This document shows positions 1 to 18,559 of a DNA stretch of 64,000 bases, one piece after another. Every line of letters begins with the position of its first letter. Position 1 is the stretch's first letter. The notes below the pieces were generated by a model, which saw only the letters and a list, made by a program, of their open reading frames with translations, had not been told where the DNA came from and did not search any database. This DNA comes from Limnomonas spitsbergensis (taxonomy: Eukaryota; Chlorophyta; Chlorophyceae; Chlamydomonadales). A program made the position numbers and the translations under genes. Where the stretch lies: contig JAYJMM010000112.1 in the NCBI GenBank assembly GCA_037349105.1, forward strand, positions 3,596,001 through 3,660,000, in the 5' to 3' direction.

Positions 1-8660
<8,660 letters not shown>

Positions 8661-8703
8661 CTTAACGGCCTCTCCTTTGTTCTCCACAACCTTTTATTCA
8701 CAG

Positions 8704-11700
8704 ATTCGCCTGCTGCCACGCGTACGTCTACGCGTTTGGGGCCCTGGAGCAGCTGAGGGCAGGCAAGGCAGGCCTGGGCGTCCGGCTAGCAGCAGGTGGG
8801 GGGATGAGGGTTTGGGATCAGGGTTCAGAGGTGATGGTTATTGGGGATGACGGTTTGGATGAGAGTTGAGGGTTTCGGTGTTGGGGGTGGAATCCCCAAT
8901 AAGGGTTTGGGGTGAAATGCAGGGTTAGGGGTCTCAGGACCAGCTGAGGGCGGTCACGGCAGGCTTGAGGGACAGGCCTGCCGCAGGCAAGGGGGCAGTG
9001 ATGGGGTAGAAAACAGGTTTTGGGGGAAAGGTTGGGGGGAAGGGTTTGGGAATAAGGGTTTATAATCAGGATTTTGAGGGAAGGGTTGTTTGAAATCGGG
9101 TTTTAGGATCAGGGTTGAGATCGGGGTTGGAGATCAGGGTTAGGGATAAGGGTTTGGGACTTTTGGATGGCAGTCAGGGATCAGGGTTTGAGATGTTTGG
9201 GCTGGTGGTTAGGGATCAGGGTTTTGGATGTTTGGGATGGTGGTTAGGGATCAGGGTTTGGGATGTTTGGAATGGTGGTTAAGGATCAGGGTTAGGAATG
9301 TTCTGGTTGAGGGTTAAGGGCTGGGCTTTCGAAGAAGGGTAAAACTGAGTCAAATCATAATCGCGCGCAGAGGGCGTCTCGCTCCGAAACCAGGCGGAGC
9401 GGCTGGGCGGCGAGTACGACAAGTGCTGCGGTGCCGCGGCGTCCGCAGCGGGCGGCCCCGCCGAGGCCAAGAAGCTGTCCAAGGCGGCCATGGCGCAGGC
9501 CTCGGCTGGCAGGCAGGCTTTCCAACAGTGTGTGGATAGAGAGGTGGGAGGCAACCCTAAACCCTAAACCCTAAACCCTAAATCCGAAACCCTAAGTCTG
9601 TTCCTTTAGTCTTTCAGGAGCGGGTGGGGGGGAGCAGGGTCAGCAGGCAGGCCTCCACAGGTAGGCGGGCTTTCCAACCGGATGTGGACATAGAGGTGTG
9701 TGTGGAAGGGGGGTGGGGGTGGAGGGGGGCGCTTGATCCTAGACCCTCAAGGGTTGAAAGGCTCCAGCAGGCAGGTGGGCGCTCCTATGGGATGTGGACA
9801 CTATTTTGCTCGGAATTTACAAGGTGTGGACAGTGGGGAAGTGTGGGAAAATGTGAGGAAGTGTGAGGTGGTGTGTGTGTTTGTGTGTGTGAGGGGGGGC
9901 ATTTCATTCAAGGCCCTCAAGGGGGGAGGGGGGAGGGCACTGTGGTACGAGTCGGTAACGGTAAGGCGCACACACATGCTCGCTGCTAATGAATTTGATC
10001 CTCTCACACTTCATGTTTAGGTTAAGGTTTATGCATTTAAAGTTTAGGTCAAGGTTTGTGTGTTTAAAGTTAAGACCCTGAAATGTTGCTCCCCCCACGC
10101 TTTTCATCAGGTGGCGAAGGCGCAGGCGCGGATCGTGAGAGACAACGACAGTGTTTACTACCAGAGGTGCGGAGCTTCTGATGTGGGTGTTGCTTGCGGG
10201 GTTTTGGGATAAGCAGAATGCTCTGAACACCTCTACCCTGTCGTATCAGTCGGAATTTCCGGAATTTTCGAGTTCTCAAGAAAACGAACGTTTGATCCCG
10301 ATCATTATTCGTACAATAGTACAAGAAACCGAAGAACAAAACGAATGTTTTAGCCCCAAAATGATTGCGGACACAGAACGTAGCTCCGCTCACAGCGCAA
10401 GCAGTAGCGTATACGCTACCCTGCTTCCTTTTCATCAAAATACTGGTGATATGAAATGGCAGCTTGGTTTAGCCGAGACATGTTCTAGAGTGAAGGAAAG
10501 ACTTGTACTGGCACATGCAGCATCTCATCAGACAGCACATGCGCCATCTGATGAGGCAGTGAATCTACCAGGACCAGCAGCAACAGCAGCCACGCACAGC
10601 TCAGGTCGCACCATCTGCAACAGCACCTATTCATCCAGGTGTCAGTCTGGATGTTGAGACTATCTTTGAGCGGCCTTGGGGCAGTGAATGTACCAGGACC
10701 CGAAGCAACAGCTCAAGTCACAAGTAACCCCTGTAGATATCAAAGTAACCCCTGTAGATATCAAAGTAACCCCTGTAGATATCAAAGTAACCCCTGTAGA
10801 TATCAAAGTAACCCCTGTAGATATCAAAGTAACCCCAAGCGCACAGTAATCAGTGATGAGTCCAGAAACGACCGATATGGTATATCTGCGAATCTCGCCC
10901 TGGTCTAGTTTGGGGTTCAAAATCCCCTTTGAGACTGAGGAGGTCCTAAGCGCACTGGACAAAAATATCAACCCTCAAGGCCTCGACCCGTTACCCTAAA
11001 CCCTAAACTCGTAACCCTTAACCCTAGGCAAAAAAAATGTTGCCCTGAAGTCTGAACCCTTTTCCTTGTGCACCACGGCAGGGTCCCAGCCGACATCCCC
11101 GAGGGCTCCCTTCCCACCGCCAAACGTGTGGTCGAGCCTCATTCCATGGGCCTGCCTGCCCGGTCCCCCCTGGCCACCGCCCCAGTACTGGACATCCTCG
11201 CTGCACTGATGCATCCAGGGCCAGGGGGACCTGCCCCCTTGAAGGAGGGCGCCACCGCATCCGACAGCGTGCACGTGGAGATGCCGCCCACCGCGCAGGA
11301 CAGCGGGAAAAGCTCGGCCGGGGCCGGGGCCGGGGCGGGGGCGGGGGCAGCTCCGCCGCCGCCGCCTCCTCCGGCCGGGTCGCCGGCTGCCGGCGGTACG
11401 CCTGTCCCGCCCGCTGGGCCTCAGACTACCTTCTCGTGTTGCAGGTAGGAGGTCTGTCTTGAACGGCCAGCCCTGCGCTTCAGGTTCAGGTGTTTGTTCA
11501 ATGTACACTAGCCGCCTAGGCGCAAAGCCATGCCCCCCCCTCCCCCTCAAACCTCTCACCTCCTCTTTACCCCCCTTACCCCCCCCCCCACCCCCCTTTG
11601 CCCCCCTTAACCCCCTTTTACTCCCCCCTTCACCCCCCTTTACCCCCCCCCCCCCTCTACCCCACCTCTACCCCTCTCTACCCCCCCCCTCCCCCTTTGC

Positions 11701-13677
11701 CCCCCCTTTCCCCCCCTTAATCTCCCTTCTATCCCCCTCCTTTACCCCCCTTTACCTCCCTCCTTGCCCCCCCCCCCCCCCTTACCCTTACTTAGGTGCC
11801 TCATCCTCTGTCTGCTCATGCCCATCCTTCTCATCATCAGCTTGGTTGGCATTGTGATATGGCTGGTGCTGCTGCCGTTCAAGTGCTTCTGCTGTCCGTG
11901 CGGCTGTCTCATACAGGTAGGCACCCTATTGGTGGGAAATTGGCAACAAGATGTCTCTGTAGGCAGCACCAGAGGCACAGACCACCTGCCTTTGGCGCTG
12001 CCTTGTCCGTGCGACTGCCTCGTCCAAGTAGGCACCCTAAAGGAAATTAAGGGATTAGGTTTAAGGCTAAGGGTTAAGGAAATTTGCACCACAGACCACC
12101 TGCCTCTGGTGCTACCTTGTCTGTGCGGCTGTCTCATCCAGGTATGCACCATACTTATGGGGAATCGGCACCATGCAGACCACCTGCCTCTGGGGTGCTA
12201 CCTTGTCCGTGCGACTGCCACGCCTCCCTACCGTCAGAGGCCCAATTTGAGCTCGAGAAGGTTACGCCGCGGCTTAGTAGGTGCTCTTTGTGGATGGTAA
12301 CTGCGCGGATGCGGCCTAGGCCCATGCCGCGCTGTTCCCTTAACCCTCACGCCCCTGTGGGCGTAGTTTCTTTCTTTCTTTCTTGCTCCTTGTGTTGGAC
12401 GTTTGCCACACTGACCAGCTGCCTCTGGCGCTCGCTGTCGTTCAAGTGCATCTGCGGCATCTATGCGGCTGCTTCGTGTAGGTAGGCTCCCTATTTGTTG
12501 GACGCTGGCAACACATGCCTCGTGCAGGTAGGCTCCCTAAGGAGAGTACCATAAACCAGTGTGGCCGGGGATGTAGCTGACATGTAGCTGACATACGACC
12601 TACATGCACAAAAAGTAGCGCGCCCAGATTTTGTGTCTACGCACCATGCTAAGGTAGCAGTAGACAGCGACAAAGTACGGCGCATGTTCCGCCTGAATAT
12701 AGTGGTTCATACCAGCTGCATGCATACCAGCTGCAGCAACGGAAATTTACCAGTGAACAGAGCACTTTGTGCAGACAAAGTGCAAGAACTTGTACCCCAG
12801 TGTCTTGTTTTGGACAACGTAAGAAGCAAACGCCTTCAAGAGGTCAATTTGGGGATCAGACGGTCTGGGACCCAAATGACACTAGCTTAGGGTTTAGGGT
12901 TTAGGGTCTGGGTTCCAAACGGTCTGGATCCCAAAAGACACTATTGGGTCCTTGGGTCCCAAACGGTTTAGGGTTTAGGGTCCCAAACGGTTTTAAGGTT
13001 TAGGGTCTGGGCCCCCAACGGTTTAGGGTTTAGGGTCCCAAACGGTTTTAAGGTTTAGGGTCTGGGCCCCCAACTGTTTAGGGTTTAGGGTCCCAAACGG
13101 TTTAGGGTTTAGGGTCTGGGTCCCCAACGGTTTAGGGTTTAGGGTCCCAAACGGTTTAGGGTTTAGGGTCTGGGTCCCCAACGGTTTAGGGTTTAGGGTC
13201 CCAAACGGTTTAGGGTTAAGGGTCTGGGTCCCCAACGGTTTAGGGTTTAGGGTCCCAAACGGTTTAGGGTTAAGAGTCTGGGTCCCTAACGGTGTGGGTC
13301 CCAAAAGACACTCTTGGAGCCTTGACACCACGCAGCCGGCGTTTTTTCGAGTATGCAGCCGGCCGTAGCTGAAAGGAAGCCTGGGGTAAACCGGTACTTC
13401 TTCAAGTCATGTGACAATCTAATAAAGAGCAGCATTGAAAGAACTTGATTTTTCATGCCTGAGGGAAGGCAAATCAAATGTACGGTATTACAATGTAAGA
13501 AAGAGCCTGTCTCTAACCTGCTGTTCGAATTTGCTGTTCGGATTTGCTATATTTTGATGTTTGCAGTGCGTGGCCGACATCGTGGAGTGGATTATCAAGG
13601 CACCGATCAAAGGCGTCCTTTGGGCTACGGGCAGCCCTTGGCAGCCAGTGAAGGACGTGGAGAACCCAAAGCCTTAG
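8704..13677 (+). CDS. BRO1-domain protein, C-terminal part, with membrane segment and Cys-rich tail (5'-partial)
   Basis: Six exons join in phase with GT-AG borders: 8704-8795, 9371-9543, 10111-10166, 11082-11444, 11796-11916, 13567-13677 (TAG stop). Exons 1-4 resemble the end of plant BRO1-like proteins: an Ala-rich helical stretch with GKAGLGVRLAA, then DNDSVYYQRVP and a segment ending VVEPHSMGLP, matching the family's basic-NDxxYxxxxP motif and Pro-rich close. BRO1 domains act in ESCRT-linked endosomal sorting in other eukaryotes; that role here is inferred. Exon 4 continues into a low-complexity Gly-Ala and Pro tract. Exon 5 encodes a hydrophobic helix of about 25 residues followed by CFCCPCGC, a possible palmitoylation cluster. 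Exon 6 encodes an amphipathic tail, WIIKAPIKGVLWATG. The start lies left of the window, beyond the satellite. The tail could be a fused small membrane-protein module; RNA evidence would decide. Introns hold exon-edge copies and repeats. Confidence 0.82.
8796..9370. repeat. Intron with degenerate GGGTT-rich repeats
   Basis: Intron between the first two visible BRO1 exons. From about 9100 to 9310 a unit of roughly 40-45 bp built on ATCAGGGTT and GGATGTTTGG recurs about four times. The rest is GGGTT/GGTTTGG-rich and looks like decayed telomere-type sequence. Confidence 0.7.
9548..9598. repeat. Interstitial telomere-type repeat (CCCTAAA)n
   Basis: About five near-perfect CCCTAAA units followed by degenerate ones, directly after the GT donor of the BRO1 exon ending at 9543. 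The unit is the Arabidopsis-type telomere repeat. Confidence 0.9.
9633..9805 (+). pseudogene. Decayed copies of a BRO1 exon 3' edge
   Basis: Two copies (about 9633-9696 and 9765-9805) of the end of exon 9371-9543. Both keep the CAGGCAGG..GGGC core and a GATGTGGACA or GTGTGGATA-like end. The first even keeps the GAGGTG donor and reads RRAFQPDVDIEV against RQAFQQCVDREV. They lie just downstream of the real donor. Confidence 0.75.
10226..10720 (+). repeat. Dispersed repeat, copy 1 (inverted partner at 22.4-22.9 kb)
   Basis: Intron sequence that matches the reverse complement of 22419-22860 over about 450 bp. Shared blocks include ACAGAACGTAGC, GCAAGCAGTAGCGT, ATGGCAGCTT and CATCAGACAGCACATGCGCC. 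Both copies carry a similar translated stretch (WQLxLAxTxSRxKER), but no complete gene or terminal repeats are recognisable. Probably an unclassified interspersed element; a transposase or polymerase is not visible. Confidence 0.75.
10723..10836. repeat. 21-bp tandem repeat, about 5.4 copies
   Basis: Perfect tandem copies of a 21-bp unit beginning AGTAACCCCTGTAGATATCA, at the end of the dispersed repeat. Perfect identity suggests recent slippage expansion. Confidence 0.95.
10993..11028. repeat. Short interstitial telomere-type repeat
   Basis: CCCTAAACCCTAAA followed by degenerate units, a little upstream of the acceptor of the BRO1 exon at 11082. Confidence 0.75.
11527..11790. repeat. C/T-rich intronic tract
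   Basis: About 260 bp of almost pure CCCCCCTTTA-like polypyrimidine ending at the CTTAG acceptor of the exon at 11796. It would act as a very long polypyrimidine tract. The Pro/Leu-rich open frame across it is a composition artefact. Confidence 0.85.
11968..12540 (+). pseudogene. Five decayed copies of the BRO1 membrane-exon 3' edge with donor sites
   Basis: Copies end near 12030, 12141, 12230, 12480 and 12525. Each resembles the end of exon 11796-11916, with the CTGCC..TGTCCGTGCG-CTG-CTC core. Four keep a GTAGGCACC- or GTAGGCTCC-like donor matching the real donor GTAGGCACCC. They read, for example, CPCDCLVQ and CLCGCLIQ against CPCGCLIQ. They sit in the intron just downstream of the real exon. 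One or more could still be used as alternative exon ends. Confidence 0.8.
12886..13310. repeat. 54-bp array built from TTTAGGG units
   Basis: Tandem units of about 54 bp, each made of paired GGTTTAGGGTTTAGGGTC segments separated by CCCAAACGG or TCTGGGTCCCCAACGG. About seven copies in the last BRO1 intron. It is an interstitial telomere-type repeat captured into a longer minisatellite unit. Confidence 0.93.
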
Positions 13678-13712
13678 ATCTGGATCTGTACCTTGAAAAC
13701 TGGATCTAGATC

Positions 13713-13915
13713 TTGCATTGCCGTAATCAGCGACTGGGTTATTAAAGCGCCAATCAATGGCGGGCTGTGGCTGACGGGTATCTCTCAGCAGACGGTGAGG
13801 ACCCAACGCCTTGAATATGGATCTAGATCTGGAGATGCGGATCTAGATCTGGATGCTAGGCCGACATGATAACGTGGATCGTGCATATGCACTGATCTCC
13901 AGGGATCCAAAGCCT
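13713..13915 (+). pseudogene. Two decayed copies of the BRO1 terminal exon and its 3' flank
   Basis: The region 13713-13855 is a diverged copy of the last exon plus following sequence, reading WVIKAPINGGLWLTG against WIIKAPIKGVLWATG, and including the CCCAACGCCTTGA counterpart of the stop region. A second, shorter copy (13858-13915) reads ADMITWIV before a stop. GATCTAGATCTGGATC spacers separate the units. The tandem unit is about 145 bp. Confidence 0.8.
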
Positions 13916-14336
13916 GAGGTCGCACCTTAAGATCCGGATCATGTTTTAAATACGCCGTGTGAGTGGTGGATGGATCGGGATCGCGGTTTGGTCCCAATCG
14001 GCCCGGGTGCATGGCTGCCCAGCAGCGCCATGCAGTGATGCAGGTGGTCTGGTGCATCAAAATTGCTCTCAGTCAACGATGTTACACCTCTGGGCCCTGC
14101 TCAAAAAGGCTCGGCTGCGTGGGTGCCTAGCTAATGACTCTTAGTACCTGTAAATTAAAACAAATGGGGGGGGGGCTTACGCAAAGTATAGGGAAATGAG
14201 AAAGGGTAGCAGGAAGTACTCTCGCACAAACTGTTGGGTTCTCATGTGCATAACAGACTGCTGATGTGCAACTGCCTTGGGATGCGCTGCTCAGCAAAAA
14301 TGTTTTTTACTCGTTGTCGCGCTGTCCTGATTTTTT
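13916..14336. other. Intergenic, no gene recognised
   Basis: Downstream flank of the BRO1 gene. It holds one member of the dispersed TTACACCTCTGGGCC element (about 14072-14127) and a G9 run at 14166. No supported coding region or RNA gene is visible. Confidence 0.6.
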
Positions 14337-14819
14337 GTGCCCGGACGAATTTTCGGACGCCTGTGCCATCCATTCTCTAAGTGGTTCCAAATTAAGCGTG
14401 ATGTGCAGGAGACTTTCTGGTACAATTTGAGTAAGCCTAATATTATTTTTGCTGTAGCCCGGTATCGGATGGGGTCGCATTGGCTGAATGTTGAGACGGG
14501 GCGCTTTGAGAAACCCTGTGTGCCTCGTAGCGAGAGGATTTGTAGATGTTGCAATCTTAAATGTCGGGAGGATGAGCTTCACATGATTTACTGCCCGTTC
14601 TATACAGACCTTCGTTTTTAGTTTAACCTTACTTTCTATAATTTCCTAGAGGACGAGGATGAGGCCATGAAACGGTACGCAAATGGAGTGCGGGGCAAAC
14701 TAAATGCAGCGGATTCTGCATATGTGTTCTGGAAGAAATTTGGTTGTTTTATCTTTCAGTGTATGATGAAAAGAGAGAATCATCTCAAAACTCTGCCAAA
14801 ATTCCTGTCTCCCCCCTAA
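14337..14819 (+). pseudogene. Non-LTR retrotransposon C-terminal fragment (zinc-knuckle region), one in-frame stop
   Basis: A single frame of 161 codons carries the C-terminal region typical of LINE-like polyproteins of green algae and plants: a FRxGSHxLxVExGR-type segment (here YRMGSHWLNVETGRF), a VPRSERICRCC-x4-CREDELHMIYCP zinc-binding motif, then an AMKRYANG segment and an FGCFIFQCMMKRE tail, ending at TAA 14817. A TAG at 14619-14621 interrupts the frame, but the frame is otherwise unbroken on both sides, so decay is recent. The reverse transcriptase and endonuclease domains are absent; the element is 5'-truncated as usual for LINEs. Upstream in-frame sequence shows nothing recognisable. 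Confidence 0.8.
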
Positions 14820-16030
14820 CTCTCTAGGCGGTGCTCAATCGAACTCTTTTGCACCGACGTCATGTTTCATGGCTGGGGCTTATCTTCTGCACTATGGGGT
14901 TCATTCCCACGCCACTGTCGTGGTTGTGTGCTAGTTGCTTGCCCAGGGGGGTCACTGGTTTTCGCGTTCTGTCCTAGTGTATCAAGTGCCTGTACCGGTT
15001 TACGGGCACATGTCCCATGCATCAAGTGTGATGCTCTGTTGGACTGTAAAAACTTCACTTCACATTAAATATGGTGCCCTATCGCTCAGAATATTGTGCA
15101 CGCAGTGGCCCACGCGGCCGAGCCTTTTCAGCATGGCCCAGCCAGCGGTGTCAATGACGTTACACCACTGGGCCATGCTGCAAAGCTCGGCCGCGTCGGT
15201 GTAATATTACAATGTCATTAAAAAGCGGTGGTTTCCCTGACAGTTTAGATTAGTGCATACCCGCTGGGACGGGTGTTCTGTCTGACAGTGCTTTCTCCTG
15301 AGTTTTTCTTGGTAAAGGACTCCACAAGTTTTTTTTTCAAATTTGGCAGGGAGCCAGATGCAGGGAGCTAGGTACAGAGTGGCCGGTGGCGCACAACCCA
15401 AAGTACCGAGATTGCTTTTGCTAGGCACCCCAAGTATTATCAATTGACTGGAGGTGAGAGGAGCCAGAGGCGAAGAGTCAGGCAAGACTATCGCCCAAAT
15501 AGCATAATGGCCAACTTTCGAAAGAGTCTTAAGGGTGAAGATGAGGGTTTATGGCTTTGACCCACACCTCTGGGCCTTGCTCAAAAAGGATTGGCCGCGA
15601 GGGCGTCCAACTGTGCGGTTGGAAACACTATTGAAGACGGGAGGGGGTAGGGGAGGGGACCTTTACTCAGGGGATCTTTACTTATAGGCATGTTCCGTGT
15701 AGATGCTGGGCTTGAAGTGTTGCAAGTAAAGGCTAGCTGCAGGAGGGTTGGGGCTGGCAGATGAGGGAGGGATGGGAAGAAGTAGGTAGCTGATTCAGTC
15801 AATGACGTTACACTTCTGGGCCATGCAAATGCAGACCCCGCAATGATTGGGGCTCAAACTGCTCTCGTCATGGGCACAAAAGCTCTGTCATTCCATTACC
15901 GCGAGCGATGTGCCAGAGCCACAACAATTTGCTCATGGGTCCTAACCTATTTGACTTAATCTTTCGAATGCATTTTACTTGTCACGAGCGTGTGGCTGTG
16001 TTCGATGATTTTGTTTGTAAGTGCGGGGCC
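14820..16030. other. Intergenic with dispersed hairpin-element copies, no gene recognised
   Basis: Probably begins with the 3' tail of the retroelement remnant. It contains dispersed-element copies at 15113-15196, 15560-15612 and 15797-15832. Short open frames on both strands show no family features, and I do not call them. Confidence 0.55.
15111..15200. repeat. Imperfect inverted repeat, founder-like member of a dispersed element family
   Basis: Left arm 15111-15141 and right arm 15168-15200 pair through CGCGGCCGAGC/GCTCGGCCGCG and CAGCATGGCCCAG/CTGGGCCATGCTG, with one small bulge. The loop itself contains the near-palindrome GTGTCAATGACGTTACAC. Partial copies of the right half recur at about 14072, 15560, 15797, 16951 and 17128. 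This resembles a small foldback or MITE-like element; no target-site duplication was confirmed. Confidence 0.7.
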
Positions 16031-16218
16031 CGCGACCATGGCTGGAGTGTAAGGCCAAGGTCACAGGATGGAAGGGGCCAGAGCAAGCTCCAGACACCCG
16101 ACACCCCCACGAAAAATTAGGATAATAACGTGGGGACCCAATGGGCCCCCAGTAAAGTTATTATACTTTACAGAACAGATACTACACTTGATCTTAGCCA
16201 AAAGGCCGAGAAAGGTAT
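16031..16218 (-). ncRNA. U2 spliceosomal snRNA
   Basis: Read on the minus strand from 16218, the first 50 nt match the universally conserved U2 5' region: ATACCTTTCTCGGCC, TTTTGGCTAAGATCAAGTG and the branch-site-pairing GTAGTATCTGTTC. Next come a perfect stem IIa (GTAAAGT/ACTTTAC), a stem IIb (GGGGGCCC/GGGTCCCC) and an Sm-type site (AATTTTTCG). Then comes a stem III with the loop GAGCTTGCTC. A final 11-bp stem IV (GTGACCTTGGC/GCCATGGTCGC, one mismatch) ends near 16032. The length of about 188 nt fits U2 of plants and animals. U2 pairs with the intron branch site in the spliceosome. No TATA box lies at the usual distance upstream. All structural elements are intact, so it is likely functional. 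Confidence 0.94.
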
Positions 16219-17282
16219 GGCACACACGTGCGGAATGGGGAACAGGAGGCTGGGGCCGGTCGGTCGACTTCGATGCGTGATGGTGGGGGGGGAGAGCGGG
16301 TACCAAATGTTGACCGCACGTTAGGCAATCAACCACGATTATTAGTTATTACAGCATCGTATATATAAAAATCCGAAGGTTGAAGCTGCCGGCCTCTCTG
16401 CCGGTCGTCGCTGTTGCTGGCCGCCCTTGCTAGTGTCCACATCGGTCCGCCAGGCAGCCGGCCCCTTGATCGGCATGAGGCGGCGGCAGTCCGCAGCACT
16501 CAAAGAGGCCCTCCATCTGGTACACATAGTCGAGCATGTGGGGGCGAGAAGCCCAGCAGAAATGCCAAGCACACAGCTTTATTCTTGAGGGTGGGACCGC
16601 TGCAGCGGGCGCATGCGGTCGGGCAGCTAGCGGGACGTTTCCCGATCAAAGCTACTCGGCCACCCCTCTCGGGCCGAGATTATGAGCCAGTCAGCTCGGC
16701 TCGGCTACCATGCGTGATACAACAAGCTCGTGCAACTGCACGCACTTGTACAGCTCGGCCAGAAGTTACACGAGCAATGCGTGACTGACCAGCCGTCCAG
16801 CCCCATGCATGTTGGGGCATGATTGCACATGCACGCCGCGTGCTTGTGCATGAGGCATTGACGCCGCGCATGTGCATGCATGCGGCATACAGATGCATCA
16901 TGTGGCACACGATTTCGATTACAATACCGGTATGCACATGTCACGTTACCATGCCAATGACGTTACACCCACGGGCGTAAAATACGGGCCGTTTGGGCCC
17001 AAATTCCAGTATTGTATTGCTAGGGTCCACTACGGTGGACCGACTGGAAATTCACACTTCTGCCCCATATTGGCCAAACCGTCCCGTATCCTATCGTATT
17101 ACCATATTCCGTATCCTGTGTCCCAGGTTACACCTTTGGGCCCTGCTAAAACATACAGCTCGGCCGTGTTACCAATTTACCAAGTGCGAATGATAAGTAG
17201 TTACGGTATCACTCAGACAAGGGGGTGTTACTTAGCGAGGGCTGGGGATTCTTCAGACTTTCTTTGCTTGGGGGGTGGTATT
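16219..17282. other. Intergenic, no gene recognised
   Basis: Upstream flank of the U2 gene. It holds a TATATATAAAA motif near 16360, GCATGCA-rich sequence around 16800-16900, and dispersed-element copies near 16951 and 17128. Open frames on both strands (16342-16572 minus, 16414-16788 plus) overlap each other and show no family features. Confidence 0.55.
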
Positions 17283-17752
17283 TTGGGGGGCCTTTAAGAG
17301 GTCACTTGGGGTACCAGACGGTAAATTGCGCTTTAGTGGATCATCGGGATTGCCTCTAAGAGGTCACTTTGGGTACCAGACGATAATTGCGCTTTAGAGA
17401 ATCATCGGGATTGCCTCCAAGAGGTCAATTTGTGTACCAGACGGTAAATTGCGCTTTAGAGAATCATCGGGATTGCCTCCAAGAGGTCAATTTGGGTACC
17501 AGACGGTAAATTGTGCTTTAGAGAATCATCGGGATTGCCTCCAAGAGGTCAATTTGGGTACCAGACAGTAAATTGCGCTTTAGAGAATCATCGGGATTGC
17601 CTCCAAGAGGTCAATTTGGGTACCAGACGTTAAATTGAGCTTTAGAGAATCATCGGGATTCCCTCCAAGAGGTCAATTTGGGTACCAGACAGTAAATTGC
17701 GCTTAAGAGAATCATCGGGATTGCCTCCAAGAGGTCAATTTGTGTACAGTAT
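17283..17752. repeat. 62-bp minisatellite, about 7.5 copies
   Basis: Units of about 62-63 bp with GAGGTCAATTTGGGTACCAG, GGTAAATTGCGCTTTAGAG and ATCATCGGGATTGC segments. A diverged relative is at about 17810-17865, and a fragment (GAGGTCAATTTGGGGATCAG) also sits at 12840 in the last BRO1 intron. Confidence 0.95.
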
Positions 17753-18559
17753 GTGACTTTTTCTTTATGATTTGTGTTGCACTAATGCAGGTAGAGGCGT
17801 AGCTCCAAGAATTTAATCAGGGTTCCAGGCGGTAGAGGCGCTTTAGAGAAACAACGGGATTGCTTTTCCTTCTCCTTTTTCCGCATGTAGCCTCTTTCCT
17901 TCCTCTTCTAGCCTTCAGTTTATTTTCCTTCCTACCAAACGTTCTTTATTGAGGGCTAGGACTTGGTGGGGTTGGGCTTTCATCGGAATCTCTACATTTG
18001 TTGGGATGGTCCCTCCTTCCTTTTCCTGTCTTTTCTTTCCTTTGTCCTCTGGCCTCTACTTTATAAGGGTAATAAGGGTCCTCCTTAATACATGGGAGAC
18101 TGTAAAAAAAGCTTGGCTGAGGGAAAAAGGATGAGAAATAGAAATGAAAAAACACTAGTCGCGCCACAAACCGATAGATAGGCGAAGGTCGAGAGTTCGG
18201 TTCATGCTTAATTTATCCATGCTCCTCGCTCGTTGCGCCTCGCGTCCTACCACTGATCCAGGAAGGACCTTACACAAGGGGGGGTCGGCCTAGGGGAACC
18301 GAAAGTTCGCCAAACAGGGCATGCCTAGACTTGGCCTCTCAGTCACCGACCAGGCCGGAAACGGCACCAAAAAAAAGCGATTATTCCTTACAAAAAAAAT
18401 AAACAAATGCCGACCCCCCCCCTTCCTTACTCCTAGAGTATTATTGCTGCAGGCTCGATTCCCCCCTTCCCCTCGCTCCTTCCTCATAACGCCCCTCCGT
18501 GGGTCCATGCTGTATTCCATTCTCCTTGATCCTCGCTCCATTCACCTAGCACCCAACTT
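17753..18559. other. Intergenic, no gene recognised
   Basis: Mixed T/C-rich sequence with one diverged 62-bp-repeat copy. From about 18200 there are scattered CGCCCTACCACTGATCCAGG-like motifs that foreshadow the 78-bp array. No supported gene. Confidence 0.5.

Noticed and set aside
10151..10657. 168-codon plus-strand frame
   Set aside because: It starts inside a BRO1 exon, runs through the intronic dispersed repeat, and has no family features; the inverted copy does not preserve the frame.
15200..15212. TAATATTAC nonanucleotide resembling the nick site of rolling-circle replicons
   Set aside because: It is not in the loop of a stem, no replication-protein gene is nearby, and the motif is a short palindrome expected by chance.
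16414..16788. 124-codon plus frame and its antisense frames upstream of U2
   Set aside because: Overlapping frames on both strands with no recognisable domain or splice context; GC-rich composition explains them.
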